Positions 11,096 to 22,085 of a stretch of DNA of 64,000 nt are shown here, one piece after another (position 1 is the stretch's first letter; the number at the start of each line of letters is the position of its first letter). The stretch covers positions 315,789 to 379,788 of the forward strand of contig JAKSZT010053923.1 of the NCBI GenBank assembly GCA_026826555.1, in the 5' to 3' direction. The notes beneath the pieces are model-generated. The model was not told the DNA's origin. It saw only the letters and a list, made by a program, of their open reading frames with translations, and searched no databases. The DNA comes from Tolypeutes matacus (taxonomy: Eukaryota > Chordata > Mammalia > Cingulata > Chlamyphoridae). The position numbers and the translations under genes were made by a program.

Positions 11096-14000
11096 GACTA
11101 GCTCTGTGAGACTGCTCAATTTGCTTAATTCATATTAGTGAGGCCATGTAAGATTTTTCCTTCAGTGCCTTGCTTGCTTCACTGAACATAAAGTCCTCAA
11201 GATTCATCCATGTTATACCATGTGTTAATATTGTATTACTTCTTAGAGCTGAGTAATAATCCACTGTATGCATATACCACAACTTCTTTATGCATTCATC
11301 TGTTAAAGGGCATGTGGGTTGATTTCAACTTTTGGCAATGGTGAATAATGCCACTATGAATATTGGTGTACATATAAGTGTTTGAGTCCTTGCTTCAATT
11401 CTTCTGGGTGTATACCCAGCAGTGGAATTGCTAGATCATATGCCAGTTCTATAGTTTAATGAGGAACTACCAAACTGGCTGGTCCACAATGGCTAGACCA
11501 TTCTACATTCCCACTAGCAGTGGATGATGGATCCCATTCCTTCAAATCCTCTCCAACAATTGTAGTCATCTGTTTTTTTAAGAATGGCCAGTCTAATGGT
11601 TGTAAGAGGATATCTCATTGCTGTTTTTATTTGCATTTACCTAATAGCTAGTGATGTTGAGCATCATTTCATGTGATTTTTAACCATTTGTATTTTTTCT
11701 TAGGAGACGTTCAAGTCTCTTGTCCATTTTTAAAAAGGGTTGTTTGTCTTTTGATTTTTGAGGTGTAGGATTTCTTTACATATGCTAGATATTAGGCTCC
11801 TATCAGATATATGGTTACCAAATATTATCTCCCATTGAGTAGGCTGCCTTTCACTTTCTTGACAAACTTCTTTGAGGTTCAAAAGTTTTTAATTTTGAGG
11901 AGGTCCCATTTATCTATTTTTTCTTTAATTGCTCATGCTTTTGGTGTGAAGTTCTTAAAACTATTTCCTAATACAAAATCCTGTAAATGCTTCCTTACAT
12001 TATCTTGAAAGGTTTTTATGGCCTTGGCTCTTATATTTAGATCTTTGATCCATCTTGAGTTAATTTATAAGGTGTGAGATGGTGTTCATTTCTCATTCTT
12101 TTGGATGTGAATATCCAGTTCTACAAGCACCATTTGTTGAAGAGGTCATTCTCTCCCAGTTGAATGAGATCGTTGACCTTATCAGTTACCAGATCACGGT
12201 ATATGCAAGGATCTATACCAGAAGTCTCAATTCAGATCCATTGGTCAGTATGTCTACAGTTGTGCCAATACCATGCAGTTTTGACCATTGTGACTTTCTA
12301 ATATTTTTAATTTCAAGTTCTGTGATTCTTCTATCGTTTTTCTTTTCAATATGTCTTTGATTATTCACAGTCCCTTGTCCTTCCAAATAAATTTCATAGT
12401 TAAGTTTTCCAACTCAGTAAAAAATACTGTGGTGATTTTTATTCAGATTACATTAAATCTGTAGATCATTTTGGGTAGGATAGACATCTTAATGATGTTT
12501 AGTATTCCTATCCATGAACAGGAAATATTCTTCTATTTATTTAATTCTTCCTTGATATCCTTTACTAGTTTTGTGTAGTTTTCTGCATATTTCATTTACA
12601 TCTTTAGTTAATTTATTCCTAGGTATTTGATTCTTTTAGTTGTTTTTGTAAATATCATTAATTTTCTCCTCAGATTGCTCATTATTAGTGTACAGAAATG
12701 TTACTGATTTTTGCACATTGATCTTGTAACCTGCATCTTTACTGAACCTGTTTATAAGCTCTAGAAACTTTGCTGTAGATTTCTCAGAGGATTCTATGTA
12801 TAGGATCATATCATCTGCAAATAGTGAAACTTTGATTTCTTCCTTCCCAATTTGGGTGAATTTCATGTCTTTTTCTTGCCTAAGTGCTCAAGGAAATACT
12901 TCTAACACAATATCAAATAGGAGCAGTGAAAGTGGGCATCCTTGTCTTGTTCCAGATCTTAGAGGAACGCTTTTAGGATTTCACCATTAATATGATGTTA
13001 GCTGTGGGCCTTTCATATATATCCTTTATCATGTTGAGGAACTTTGTTTCTATTATTATCTTTTGTAGTGTTTTTATCAGGAAACATTGTTGTTTTTTGT
13101 TGTTGTTGTTGAATGCTTTTTCTGCATCTATAGAGATGATCATATGATTTTTTTCTTTTGGTCTGATTATGTAGTGTATTACATTGTTTGATTTTCTTAT
13201 GTTGAACCAGGGATGAAACCCAATTGGTCATGGGGTATAATTTGTTGGATGTGTTGTTGAATATGATTAGCAAGCATTTTGTTGAGGATATTCACATCTA
13301 GGTTCATTAGAGAGATTGGTCTGTAGTTTTTCTTTCTTGTGGTGTCTTTGTTTGGTTTTGGTATAAGGGTGATGTTGACAACACAGAATGGGTTAGATAA
13401 TGTTCCCTCCACTTTTATTTTTTGGAAGAGTTCAAGCAGGATTGGTATTAGTTCTTTCCAGAATGTTTGGAAGAATTCACCTGTGAAGCTGTCTGCTCCT
13501 GGGCTCTTCTTACTTAGAAGGTTTTTGATGAATTATTCTATCTCGTTATTTGTGATTGGTCTGTTGAGTTCATCAATTTTTTCTTTCATCAATGTAGGCT
13601 GCTTTTATGTTTCTAGAAATGTGTCCATTTCCACTAAATTATCCATTTTGTTGGCATATAGTTTTTCAAAGTGTTCTCCTATGATACTCCTTATTTATGT
13701 GGGGTCAGTGGGGATATCCCCTTCCTCATTTCTTATTTTATGTATTTGCATCTTCTTTCATTTTTCCTTTGTTAGGCTACCTAAGGGTTTGTCAATTTTA
13801 TTAATCTTCTTGAAAAATCACCTTTTGGTTTTGTTAATTTTTTATAGTGTTTTCTTATTTTCAATTTCTTTTAGTTCTGCTCTAATCCTTGTTATTTCCC
13901 TCTTTCTACTTCCTTTGGGGTTAGCTTGTTTTTCTTTTTCTAATTCCTCCAGGTGTAAAGTTAGATCTTTGACTTGGCCTCTTTCTTTTTTTTAAAATAT

Positions 14001-14330
14001 ACACTTTTATGGCTCTGAATTTCCCTCTTACTACAGCTTTTGCTGCATTTGGTATGTTGTGTTGACATTTTCATTTTTTTCAAGGTAGTTATGATTCTTT
14101 TGAGATTTCCTCCTTGACCCACTGTTTATCTAAGAGTGTGTTGATTAGCTTCCATATCTTTGTATCTAATCTGGTTCTGTGCCCCTTAGTGATTTCCAAT
14201 TTCATTCCATTTTGGCCAGAGAAATTGCTTTGTATAATTTCAGTCTTTCTGAATTCATTAAGTGTTGTTCTGTGGTCTAGCATGTGGCCTGTCTGGAAAA
14301 TCATCCATGTGCACTCAAAAAAAATGTATA
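11096..14330 (-). pseudogene. L1-alpha ORF2 pseudogene, reverse transcriptase and C-terminal part
   Basis: ORF2 encodes the endonuclease and reverse transcriptase of L1. Reading minus-strand frames, the piece runs from inside the endonuclease domain (14,330) to the C-terminus (about 11,100). The catalytic block FADD is preserved at codons 12,810-12,821 within the context [18 protein letters not shown]. Upstream, near 13,200-13,410, the fingers/palm motifs [20 protein letters not shown] and DQLGFIPG are readable. Multiple stops and frameshifts separate these islands. The remaining N-terminal part lies at 27,834-28,396 beyond L1-gamma. Confidence 0.85.
14323..14330. repeat. Target-site duplication, left copy, of L1-gamma
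   Basis: AATGTATA is repeated at 27,826-27,833 after the poly(A)-like tail of L1-gamma. The L1-alpha ORF2 sequence is collinear across this point if one copy is removed. Confidence 0.75.
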
Positions 14331-15107
14331 GAGGATTGTAGGAACATGCCTGAGAGACTAGACATATCGTTTTTAGCTCTTACTAAAACAGCAAAGAAAA
14401 AGTCCATAGGCTGCCATGGAGACCTGCTTTGGGGCACAGCAAAATAGGACACTGCTTACCACCATCCAGAAGATGGAGGGTCAGGGAAATGAAGAAGCCA
14501 AAACAAGTAATCATGAGTTATTAAAACCCCTGGCTGCTGGGAAGGGCTCCCCTCACATACCCCTGAGATATTAAGCAAGGGTAAAACTCAAGGCAAATTG
14601 TATCCAGCTGAGAGTACAGCAGATGTATACCTCCAAGGGAAGGTGCTCTGAGTCATTTAGGAGGGTACTGGACAGATAGGGAAGCCAGGAATAATCAGAG
14701 GTTGGCTACCTTGGTGGCTGGAAGGGACAAATATACTCAGCCCTCTGGGTGGACAGACTAGGTGGAGACCCTATCCCTCTTCTCCAAATAGGAGTGTGAT
14801 GGCATATTCCCTGTGAGGAAGAGAGGTCTGGGAGAGTGGAGAATTATTTTTTTGTGGTGAGTTTAGCCAGTTGGGCCCCTTTTGAATATCAGAAAGGGTA
14901 TCCAACTTGACAGAGAGAGGAAAAGGGGATTGTCTCTGGCTTGCAGTCATGCCCAGCCACCTAGGGAAAGAGAGGAATTACATCAGTGAGGAGGCAGAGA
15001 CAGACAGCGATCAGCACCACTCCAGCTGACTGCAGGGGTTCTAGTCTGCCTGAAGGATAAAGGGCAGATAGCCTTCTGAAAGGCTAATCACCCCCAAGGA
15101 CACAGAA

Positions 15108-15161
15108 GAGCACAGTGTAAGAATTCCTGCCTAGCATATATGAGGTCCCTTGTTTGATTTC
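15108..15161 (+). repeat. tRNA-like (SINE head) block inside the L1-gamma 5' UTR
   Basis: GCACAGTGTAAGAATTCCTG followed by CCTAGCATATATGAGGTCCC and a B-box-like TGTTTGATTTC align with the clearer tRNA-Ala-like block in the L1-alpha 5' UTR (30,395-30,446, minus strand). The flanks also align between the two L1s, so the block was part of the source element. The A-box is degraded in this copy. Confidence 0.55.
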
Positions 15162-15409
15162 TGGCTATTCATTGAGAAGAGATCTACCAGGTTATCAGGC
15201 ATCCAGCTGAAGTTTCATGACAGGGAACATATAGACATTCTCTTTGTATTAGCTTTTCTTGGATTTCTTCTTTTTTAAAAAAAGGTCATTCCCTTACTTT
15301 ACTCCTTAAAACCCAGCTCAAAGCCTGTAGAGGGCATGCTGCAGGGTGAGTGAATGAGGAACACCAGCAGCCTGAGAAGATCCTTAGTGGTTTAAGAAAT
15401 AAAGCTGTT

Positions 15410-15970
15410 TGTCCGTGTTTATTATTATTTTTCCTTCTGCCCTTTTTTTCTGTCTTGTTTCTTGCTAGTTTTGTATCCTCTTCTTTTTTTTCTCTGCTTC
15501 CTTATTTTTCTTTTTTTCCCTTTTATTCTTTTGGTTAGTGATCTGTTCTACCTAAGCTATTCATTTTTATTCCTTCATCTTTACATCTTTTGTTTTCTAT
15601 TATTGTTTTTTCATTCCAGCTCTTTTATTTGGTCTCCAATTTTTGTTGTTTGTATTTCTCCTCTCCCTTTTTCTCTGTATACTTTCTCTTTTTCACTCTT
15701 TTCTTTCTCTCTTTTTTCTTTTCTTTTCCCCTATTCTCACCATTCCAGCATTTTAATTAAGTCTATATATTTTTTCTCTATTCTATTTTTTGTTCATTGT
15801 TTCTATTCCACTTTCCAAATATTATTCCTCTGTGCTTCATAGTTGTGTTAATTTTTCAATGTCCTAGGTCTTGTACATTTGTTCTCCTACCTTTTACTAT
15901 TACCATTACCATTATTCTTTTTGTCTTCCTATCTCTTTCCTTTTCTCTCGTCCTAATTTTTTTTTTCTGT
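15410..15970 (+). repeat. Pyrimidine-rich segment, first copy, in the L1-gamma 5' UTR
   Basis: Strongly C/T-biased on the plus strand. It aligns loosely with 16,180-16,620 and with the reverse complement of 29,570-30,120. Long open frames here are a by-product of this composition. Confidence 0.55.
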
Positions 15971-16179
15971 CAAAGGAACAGAGGCAGATTTCTCTCACCA
16001 AAAAACTGCTGGGAGGGGGCAAGATCCTGCCCGAGTGAACTGTTTTGGAAACCCACAGAGTTATAGGATTCAGGGCATTGATCTGGATGGAGCTGTACGA
16101 AGAGATAAATTCCTTATAGTGATACTGGCTTGATTCTTGGTTACTGTGCTTCCTCTTCCTTGATTTCCCCTTTTCTATG

Positions 16180-16620
16180 TGTACAAATTTTGTATACCAA
16201 TGCTATCTCTTTTCGTTCCCTCATCATTCAATCTTCCAATTTCTCTTGTTGGTCTTTCATCCCACTTCTCCTTGTTTAGTCCTTAATTTTTCTGATTTTT
16301 ACTTCCACTTCATCTATACGGTTTTTTTTTTTCTTTTATTAATCTTTTTTTATTTTTGTCTTTTCTTTTCTCTTCTCCTCTCTCTTCATCATACTGGCCT
16401 TTTAATTCAATCTATTTATTTTTCCCTATTTTGATTTCCATTTCATTGTTGGCACCTCCCTTTTTTATCCCTATTACTCTTCACTGCTTACATGAGTTAA
16501 ATATTCATTTTCGAAGGTCTTAAACAGTTCCTCTTCTTACAGTTACTATTGTTATTACTATTATCCTTTTACATTACTTATCTCTCTCATTTTCTCTGGC
16601 CCTAATTATTTCCTCCAAGG
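16180..16620 (+). repeat. Pyrimidine-rich segment, second copy, in the L1-gamma 5' UTR
   Basis: Repeats the order of blocks in 15,410-15,970, including the TTTAATTMAxTCTAT-like block before a T-rich run and the final TCTCTGGCCCTAATT block. The 200 bp between the two copies is not repeated. Confidence 0.5.
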
Positions 16621-16765
16621 GCACATAGAGAACAGCAAGAAAATAGAATAAGAAGAACAAAATGTCAAAGAGAAAACTTAACACACACAAGAAAAGAGCA
16701 ATTAAATAAAACCCTAGAATAAAGAAAGAAGCTAGTCAACTGAATAAACCCATAAAGATAAAAGG

Positions 16766-17650
16766 ATGACCAGAGGGCAACAAAAAATTATAAACCATAC
16801 TAAGAAACAGGAAGACATGGCCCAGTTAAAGGGACAAACTAAAAATCAAGAAGAGGTGCAGAACATCAAACAACTAATCAAAGCTCTCCAAACAAACATC
16901 TTGGGCCAACATAATGAAGTAAAGGAAGAGATTAAAGATATTAAGAAGACACTGGGAGAACATACTGAAGAAATTGTAAACATACATAAAAAATAACAGA
17001 TATGATGGTGAAGAATGGCAAAATCCAAGAAATCAAAAAGACACCGGAAGCATATAACAGTAGATTTGAGCAGGTGGAGGAATGAATTAGTGATGTGGAA
17101 GACAGTACATCTGAAATCAGATAGTAGAACAGATAAATAAAAAGATAGAAAAAAATCCAGCAGGGATTTAGGGATTTGAATGACAACACAAAAGGCATAA
17201 ACATATGCATTATAAGCATCCCAGAAAGAGAAGAGAAGGATAAGGGGACAGAAGGACTGTTGGATGAAATAATGGCTGAAAACTTCCCAACCCTATCGAG
17301 GGAGATGGATGTACAAGTCCAGGAAGTGCAGCACATCCCAAACAGTATAATTTCCAACATGCCTACTCCAAGACATATACTCGTCAAACTGTCCAAAGCT
17401 CAAGACAAAGAGAAAATACTGAAAGGAACAAGAGACAAGAGTATCATCACATACAAGGGAAGCTCAATAAGACTCGGTGCTGATTTCACATCTGAAATCA
17501 TGGAGGCAAGAAGGGAGTGGTATGACATAGTTAAGGTACTAAAGGAAAAAAAACCTCTAGTCAAGAATTCTCTACACAGCAAAGCTGATGTTCAAAAATG
17601 ATGGAGAGTTCAAAATATTCACAGATAAACAGAAATTAAGAGACTATGCC
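16766..17650 (+). pseudogene. L1-gamma ORF1 pseudogene
   Basis: Starts MTRGQQK, as in L1-eta ORF1. The coiled-coil region is open to a TAA at about 16,994 (KEEIKDIKKTLGEHTEEI). A frameshifted middle follows, and then an open part at 17,176-17,601 with the RRM-like NICIISIPEREEKDKGTE and PRHILVKLSKAQDKEKILKG. The C-terminal domain ends near 17,650 after further frame damage. The protein would be the L1 RNA-binding trimer; this copy cannot make it. Confidence 0.8.
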
Positions 17651-17787
17651 AATAAGAAATGCTAAGGGGAGTTCTGCAGGTTGAATGGAAAGAAAACAGG
17701 AGAGAGACAGAGGATAGCATAAGAACAACCAAAAGGACAAAAAGAGAAATTAAAACAACATATGACATACATAAAACCAAAGAAAAT

Positions 17788-20700
17788 ATGGCTAATGTAA
17801 GTAATTCCTTGAGAGTAATAACAGGGAATATTAATGGATTAAACTGACCAGTTAAGAGACACAGATTGACAGAATGGATAAGGAAATATGATCCATCTAT
17901 ATGTTGTCTACAAGAAACCCATCTTAGACCTAGGGATTCAAGGAGGCTGAAAGTGAATGTCTGGAAAACAATCCTTCAGGCAAACAAAATGAAAAAATGA
18001 GCAGGATTAGCTGTACTAATATTAGACAAAATAGACTTTAAATGCAAAACTACTGTAAGAGACAAAGATGGACACTATATATTAGTGAAAGTTTATGGTT
18101 ATTCTTTGATGCATCTAATAGAAGTGCCTCAAAATAAATGAGGCATATACTGGAAATACTAAGTGGAGAAATAGATGCCTCTACAATTATACTGGGGAAT
18201 ATTAATATACCATTATCACCATTAGACAGAACATCGTGAAAAACAATCAATAAAGAAACAAATACTTTTATTAATACATTAAAGGATCTGGATCTAATAG
18301 ACATATACAGAACACTACACCCAAATACAGTGGGACATATATTCTTCTCGAGTACACATGGATCATACTCCAAGACAGACCACATGCTAGGTCACAGAAA
18401 AAATCTCAATGAATTCAGAAAGATTGAGATTACACAATGTAATTTCTTTGAACACAATGGAGTGACATTGGAATTCAGTAAAGGCCAGATTACAAGATTA
18501 GGCACAAAGATAAGTAAAAAACACAATCTTGGAAAAAGCAACAACAAACTAACTCCAAAGGAAATAGAAAGAAGGAAATAAAGATTAGAGGAGAACTAAA
18601 TGAAATAGAATATAAGAAAGCACTAGAAAAAATAAACAAAACCAAAAGCTGGGTCTTCGAGTAGGTCAATAAAATTGACAAACCCTTAACCAGACTAACA
18701 AAGAAAAAAAGAGAGAAGATGCAAATACACAACATAAGAAATAAGGAAGGGGATATCACAACTGACCCCAGAAATAGAGTATTATAAGAGGATACTTTGA
18801 AAAATTACATGCCAACAAGAATGATAACTTAGAGGAAATTGACAAATTCCTAGAAACTCACAAGCAGTCTACATTGACAAAAGAAGAAATTGATTAACTC
18901 AACAGACAAATTACAAGTAAAGAGATAAACTCAGTCATCAAAAAATCTCAACTAAGAAGAGCCCAGGAGCAGAGGGTTTCACAAGTGAATTCTACCAAAT
19001 ATTCCAGAAAGAACTAACACCAGTCCTGCTAAAACTCTTCCAAAAAATAGAAGTAGAGGGGCATTTTCTAACTCATTCTATGATACCAACAATACCAAAG
19101 CCAAACAAAGATGCCACAAGAAAGGAAAATAACAGATCAATCTCTCTAATAACCTAGATGCCATAATCCTCCACAAAATACTTGTTAATCACATTCAATA
19201 ACACATCAAATGAATTATACACCAGGACCACGTGGGTTTCATCCCGGGTATGCAAGGATGGTTCAATATAAGAAAATAAATCAATGTAATATATCATATA
19301 ACCAGATCGAAAGAAAAATAACCACTTGATCATCTCTACAGATGCAGAAAAAGCATTCTACAAAATACAGCACCCTTTTCTGAAAAAAAAAAAAAAAACT
19401 GCAAAAGATAGAAATAGAAGGAAACTTTCTCATCATGATAAAGGGTATATAGGAAAAGCCCACAGCTAACATCATCTTCAATGGTGAAATCCTAAAAGCT
19501 TTCACTCTAAGATCAGGAACAAGACAAGAATGCTCACTATCACTGCTCCTATTTAACATTGTCCTAGAAGTACTTGCTCAAGCACTGAGGCAAGAAAAAT
19601 TTATAAAAAGGCATCCAAATTGGAAAGGAAGAAGTAAAAATTTCACTGTTTGTGGATAACATGATCTTATACATAGAAAGCCCTGAGAAATCTACAACAA
19701 ACTGCTAGAACTTATAAATGAGTTCAGTAATGTCAAAAGCTATAAGATCAATGCTCAAAAATCAGTAGCATGTCTGTACACCAATAACGAGCAACCTGAG
19801 GAGGAAATTAAGAAAAAATAGCATTTACAAAAGTAAGTAAAAGAGTCAATACCTAGGAATAAATTTAACTAAAGATGTAAAGGACTTATATACAGAAAAC
19901 TACACAACACTGTCAAAGGAATTCAAAGAAGTCTTAAGTAAATGAAAGAATATTCCCTGATCATGGATAGGAAGATTAAACATCATTAAGATGCTTATCC
20001 TACCCAAAGACATCTACAGATTTAATGCAATCCTAATAAAAATCAATACAGCATTTATTAATAAATTAGAAAAACTAACTACAAAATTTATTTGGAAAGG
20101 TAGAGGCCTGGAATAGCCAAAGATGTATAGAATAAGAAAATTGAAATTGGCGGTATCACACTACCTGTCTTTAAAATATACTTCAAAGCTACAGAGGTCA
20201 AAATTGCATGGAATTGGCATAAGGATAGACATACTAACCAATGGAACCAAATTGAGAGCTTAAATATAGATCCTCACATATACAGTCATCTGATATTCGA
20301 CAAGGCCACCAAACCCACTCAGTTGGGAAAGAATAGGCTCTTCAACAATTGGTACTTGGAGAACTGGATATCCATATCAAAAAAAGAAAGGAATACCATC
20401 TTATGCAAATATCTACTCAACATGGATCAAAGATCTAAATATGAGAGCCAAGATCATAAAAACCTTGGAATAGAATGTAGGGAAGCATTCTAGGACCTTG
20501 TAATAGTAGATAGTTTCATGAACTTCACACCCAAACACAAGCAGCAAAAGAAAAAATAGATAGATGGGATCTCCTCAAAATTAAAAATTTTGCACCTCAA
20601 AGGACATTATCAAGAAAATAAAAAGGGATGGTAACCAATGGGAGCAAATATTTTGCAACCAAATATCTGATAGGAGCCTCATATCCAGCATATATAAAGA

Positions 20701-21164
20701 AATGCTACATTTCAAAAATAAAAAAACAAACAACCCATTTAAAAAATGGGCAAGTGACCTGAAAAGACACTTCTCCAAGTACAAAATACAAATGGCTAGA
20801 AAACACAAGAAAAGATGCTCAACATCACTAGATATTAGGGAAATGCAAATCAAAACAACAATGCGATACCATCTTATATCCATTAAGTGTTGGAGAGGAT
20901 GTAGAGGAATGGGAACCCTCATCAACTGTTGCTTGGAATGAGGAATGGTCAGCCATTGTGGAGGACAGCTTGGCAATTCCTCAAAATCTAGCTATAGAAT
21001 GGCCATATGATCCAACAATTCCACTGCTGGATATATACCCAGAAGGAAAGACACGAACAGATATATGCACACCCATATACATAGTGGCATTATTCACTAT
21101 TGCCAAAAGTTGTAATCAACCCAGGTGTCCATCGACAGATTAATGGATAATCAAAATGTGGTAT
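17788..21164 (+). pseudogene. L1-gamma ORF2 pseudogene, 5' portion (ends at the L1-delta insertion)
   Basis: Starts MANVSNSLRVITGNINGLN, aligned with the L1-alpha and L1-eta ORF2 starts, and meets a TGA after 19 codons. Endonuclease-domain islands continue to about 18,500. Reverse transcriptase landmarks follow, with the FADD site altered (TTTGTGGATAAC near 19,648). The C-terminal region is interrupted at 21,164 by L1-delta and resumes at 24,825. Dozens of stops are present. Not functional. Confidence 0.8.
21153..21163. repeat. Target-site duplication, left copy, of L1-delta
   Basis: AAAATGTGGTA is repeated at 24,814-24,824. The right copy overlaps the poly(A) tail, so its exact left edge is uncertain. 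Confidence 0.75.
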
Positions 21165-21169
21165 GGGGC

Positions 21170-21178
21170 CAAGATGGC
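21170..21178 (+). promoter_or_regulatory. YY1-like core at the 5' end of L1-delta
   Basis: CAAGATGGC starts 5 bases into the element, as in L1-eta and L1-epsilon. Confidence 0.55.
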
Positions 21179-21737
21179 GTTAGTGTAGGAGGGCACACAC
21201 TGCAAGCTCCCAGAGCAAGGAGGATTGTGGACGGGGTCCAGCCTGGGGGTTGTGCTGTGCACGCGTGGAGTGAGAAGATTGGGACATCTATCTGCGCGGA
21301 TCGGCAGCGTGGACCGAATGGTGGAGATTCGTGAGTTTTGAGGCAGCCGGTGGAGGTTGGCACGGGCGGCTGAGCCCCGCGGTTAGGGTAAAAAAAAAAA
21401 TTAAATAAAAAGTCCATTCGGAGCCGCAGGCGGGGCGAAAAAGTTTTATTTTCTGGGGATCTGGCTGCCTGGCGCCCCTTGGAACTTGTGTGAACAGAAC
21501 AAACGAGCTAATCAGCATCCGGTGAACCGGAGCAGGGAATTTGGTCGGGGAACGGAGCTGATTTCATTAGCCACCCAGGGATAAGACCCAGGCCGCTGCG
21601 GAGCCAGGAAGAAGGGACACTTCCCAAAAAAGGGAGGGTTCTGTTGGAAGACAGGGAAGGGCATTTTATATTTTTAGACATCGATCTGGCTGCCTGTACT
21701 GCCTCATAGCTTTGGGGAGCAGATAAGCTGACCTGTT

Positions 21738-22085
21738 TGGCGGTTCCTCAGAAAACTAGCAATAGATCTTCCATATGATCCAGCAATTCCACTGCTGGAT
21801 ATATACCCAGAAGAACTGAAAACAAAAATACAAACAGATTAATGCACACCAATGTTCATAGCGGCATTGTTCACCATTGCCAAAAGTTGGAATCAGCCCC
21901 GGTGCCCATCAACAGACGAATGGATAAGCAAAATGTGGTGCATACATACAATGGAATATTACTCAGCTGTAAGAAGGAACAAAGTGCTAACACATGGAAT
22001 AACGTGGATGAATCTTGAAGACCTTATGTTGAGTGAAGCAAGCCAGGCACTGAAGGATGAACAGTATATGAACTCACTGATCTAA
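21738..22085 (+). pseudogene. L1-delta ORF2 C-terminal tail
   Basis: Only the end of ORF2 remains, after the junction following the 5' UTR. The frame 21,852-22,085 reads the common C-terminal blocks MEYYSAVRRNKVLTHGITWM and ends MNSLI just before the 3' UTR. The same end is seen at 42,414-42,656 (minus) in L1-epsilon. There is no catalytic domain. Confidence 0.75.

Larger units (their letters stand above)
14331..16765 (+). promoter_or_regulatory. L1-gamma 5' UTR with tRNA-like block and duplicated pyrimidine tracts
   Basis: A 2.4-kb 5' UTR, the expected site of the internal RNA polymerase II promoter. The first 1 kb aligns with the L1-alpha 5' UTR (minus, 31,241 to about 30,150). It carries a tRNA-like block near 15,108-15,161. 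Two C/T-rich segments, 15,410-15,970 and 16,180-16,620, end in similar blocks (TTACTATTACCATTACCATT near 15,895 and TTACTATTGTTATTACTATT near 16,543). This suggests a duplication of the distal 5' UTR. L1-alpha has one such tract. Confidence 0.6.

Noticed and set aside
13339..13995. 218-codon plus-strand open frame
   Set aside because: Antisense shadow of L1-alpha ORF2, where A-rich coding strands give long hydrophobic frames on the opposite strand.
15462..16434. Several plus-strand frames that look like membrane proteins
   Set aside because: Same low-complexity C/T tract in the L1-gamma 5' UTR, overlapping in different frames.
21700..21760. Canonical intron removal as origin of the L1-delta deletion
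   Set aside because: The acceptor side has AG, but sibling elements lack GT at the donor position. Kept only as an open alternative.
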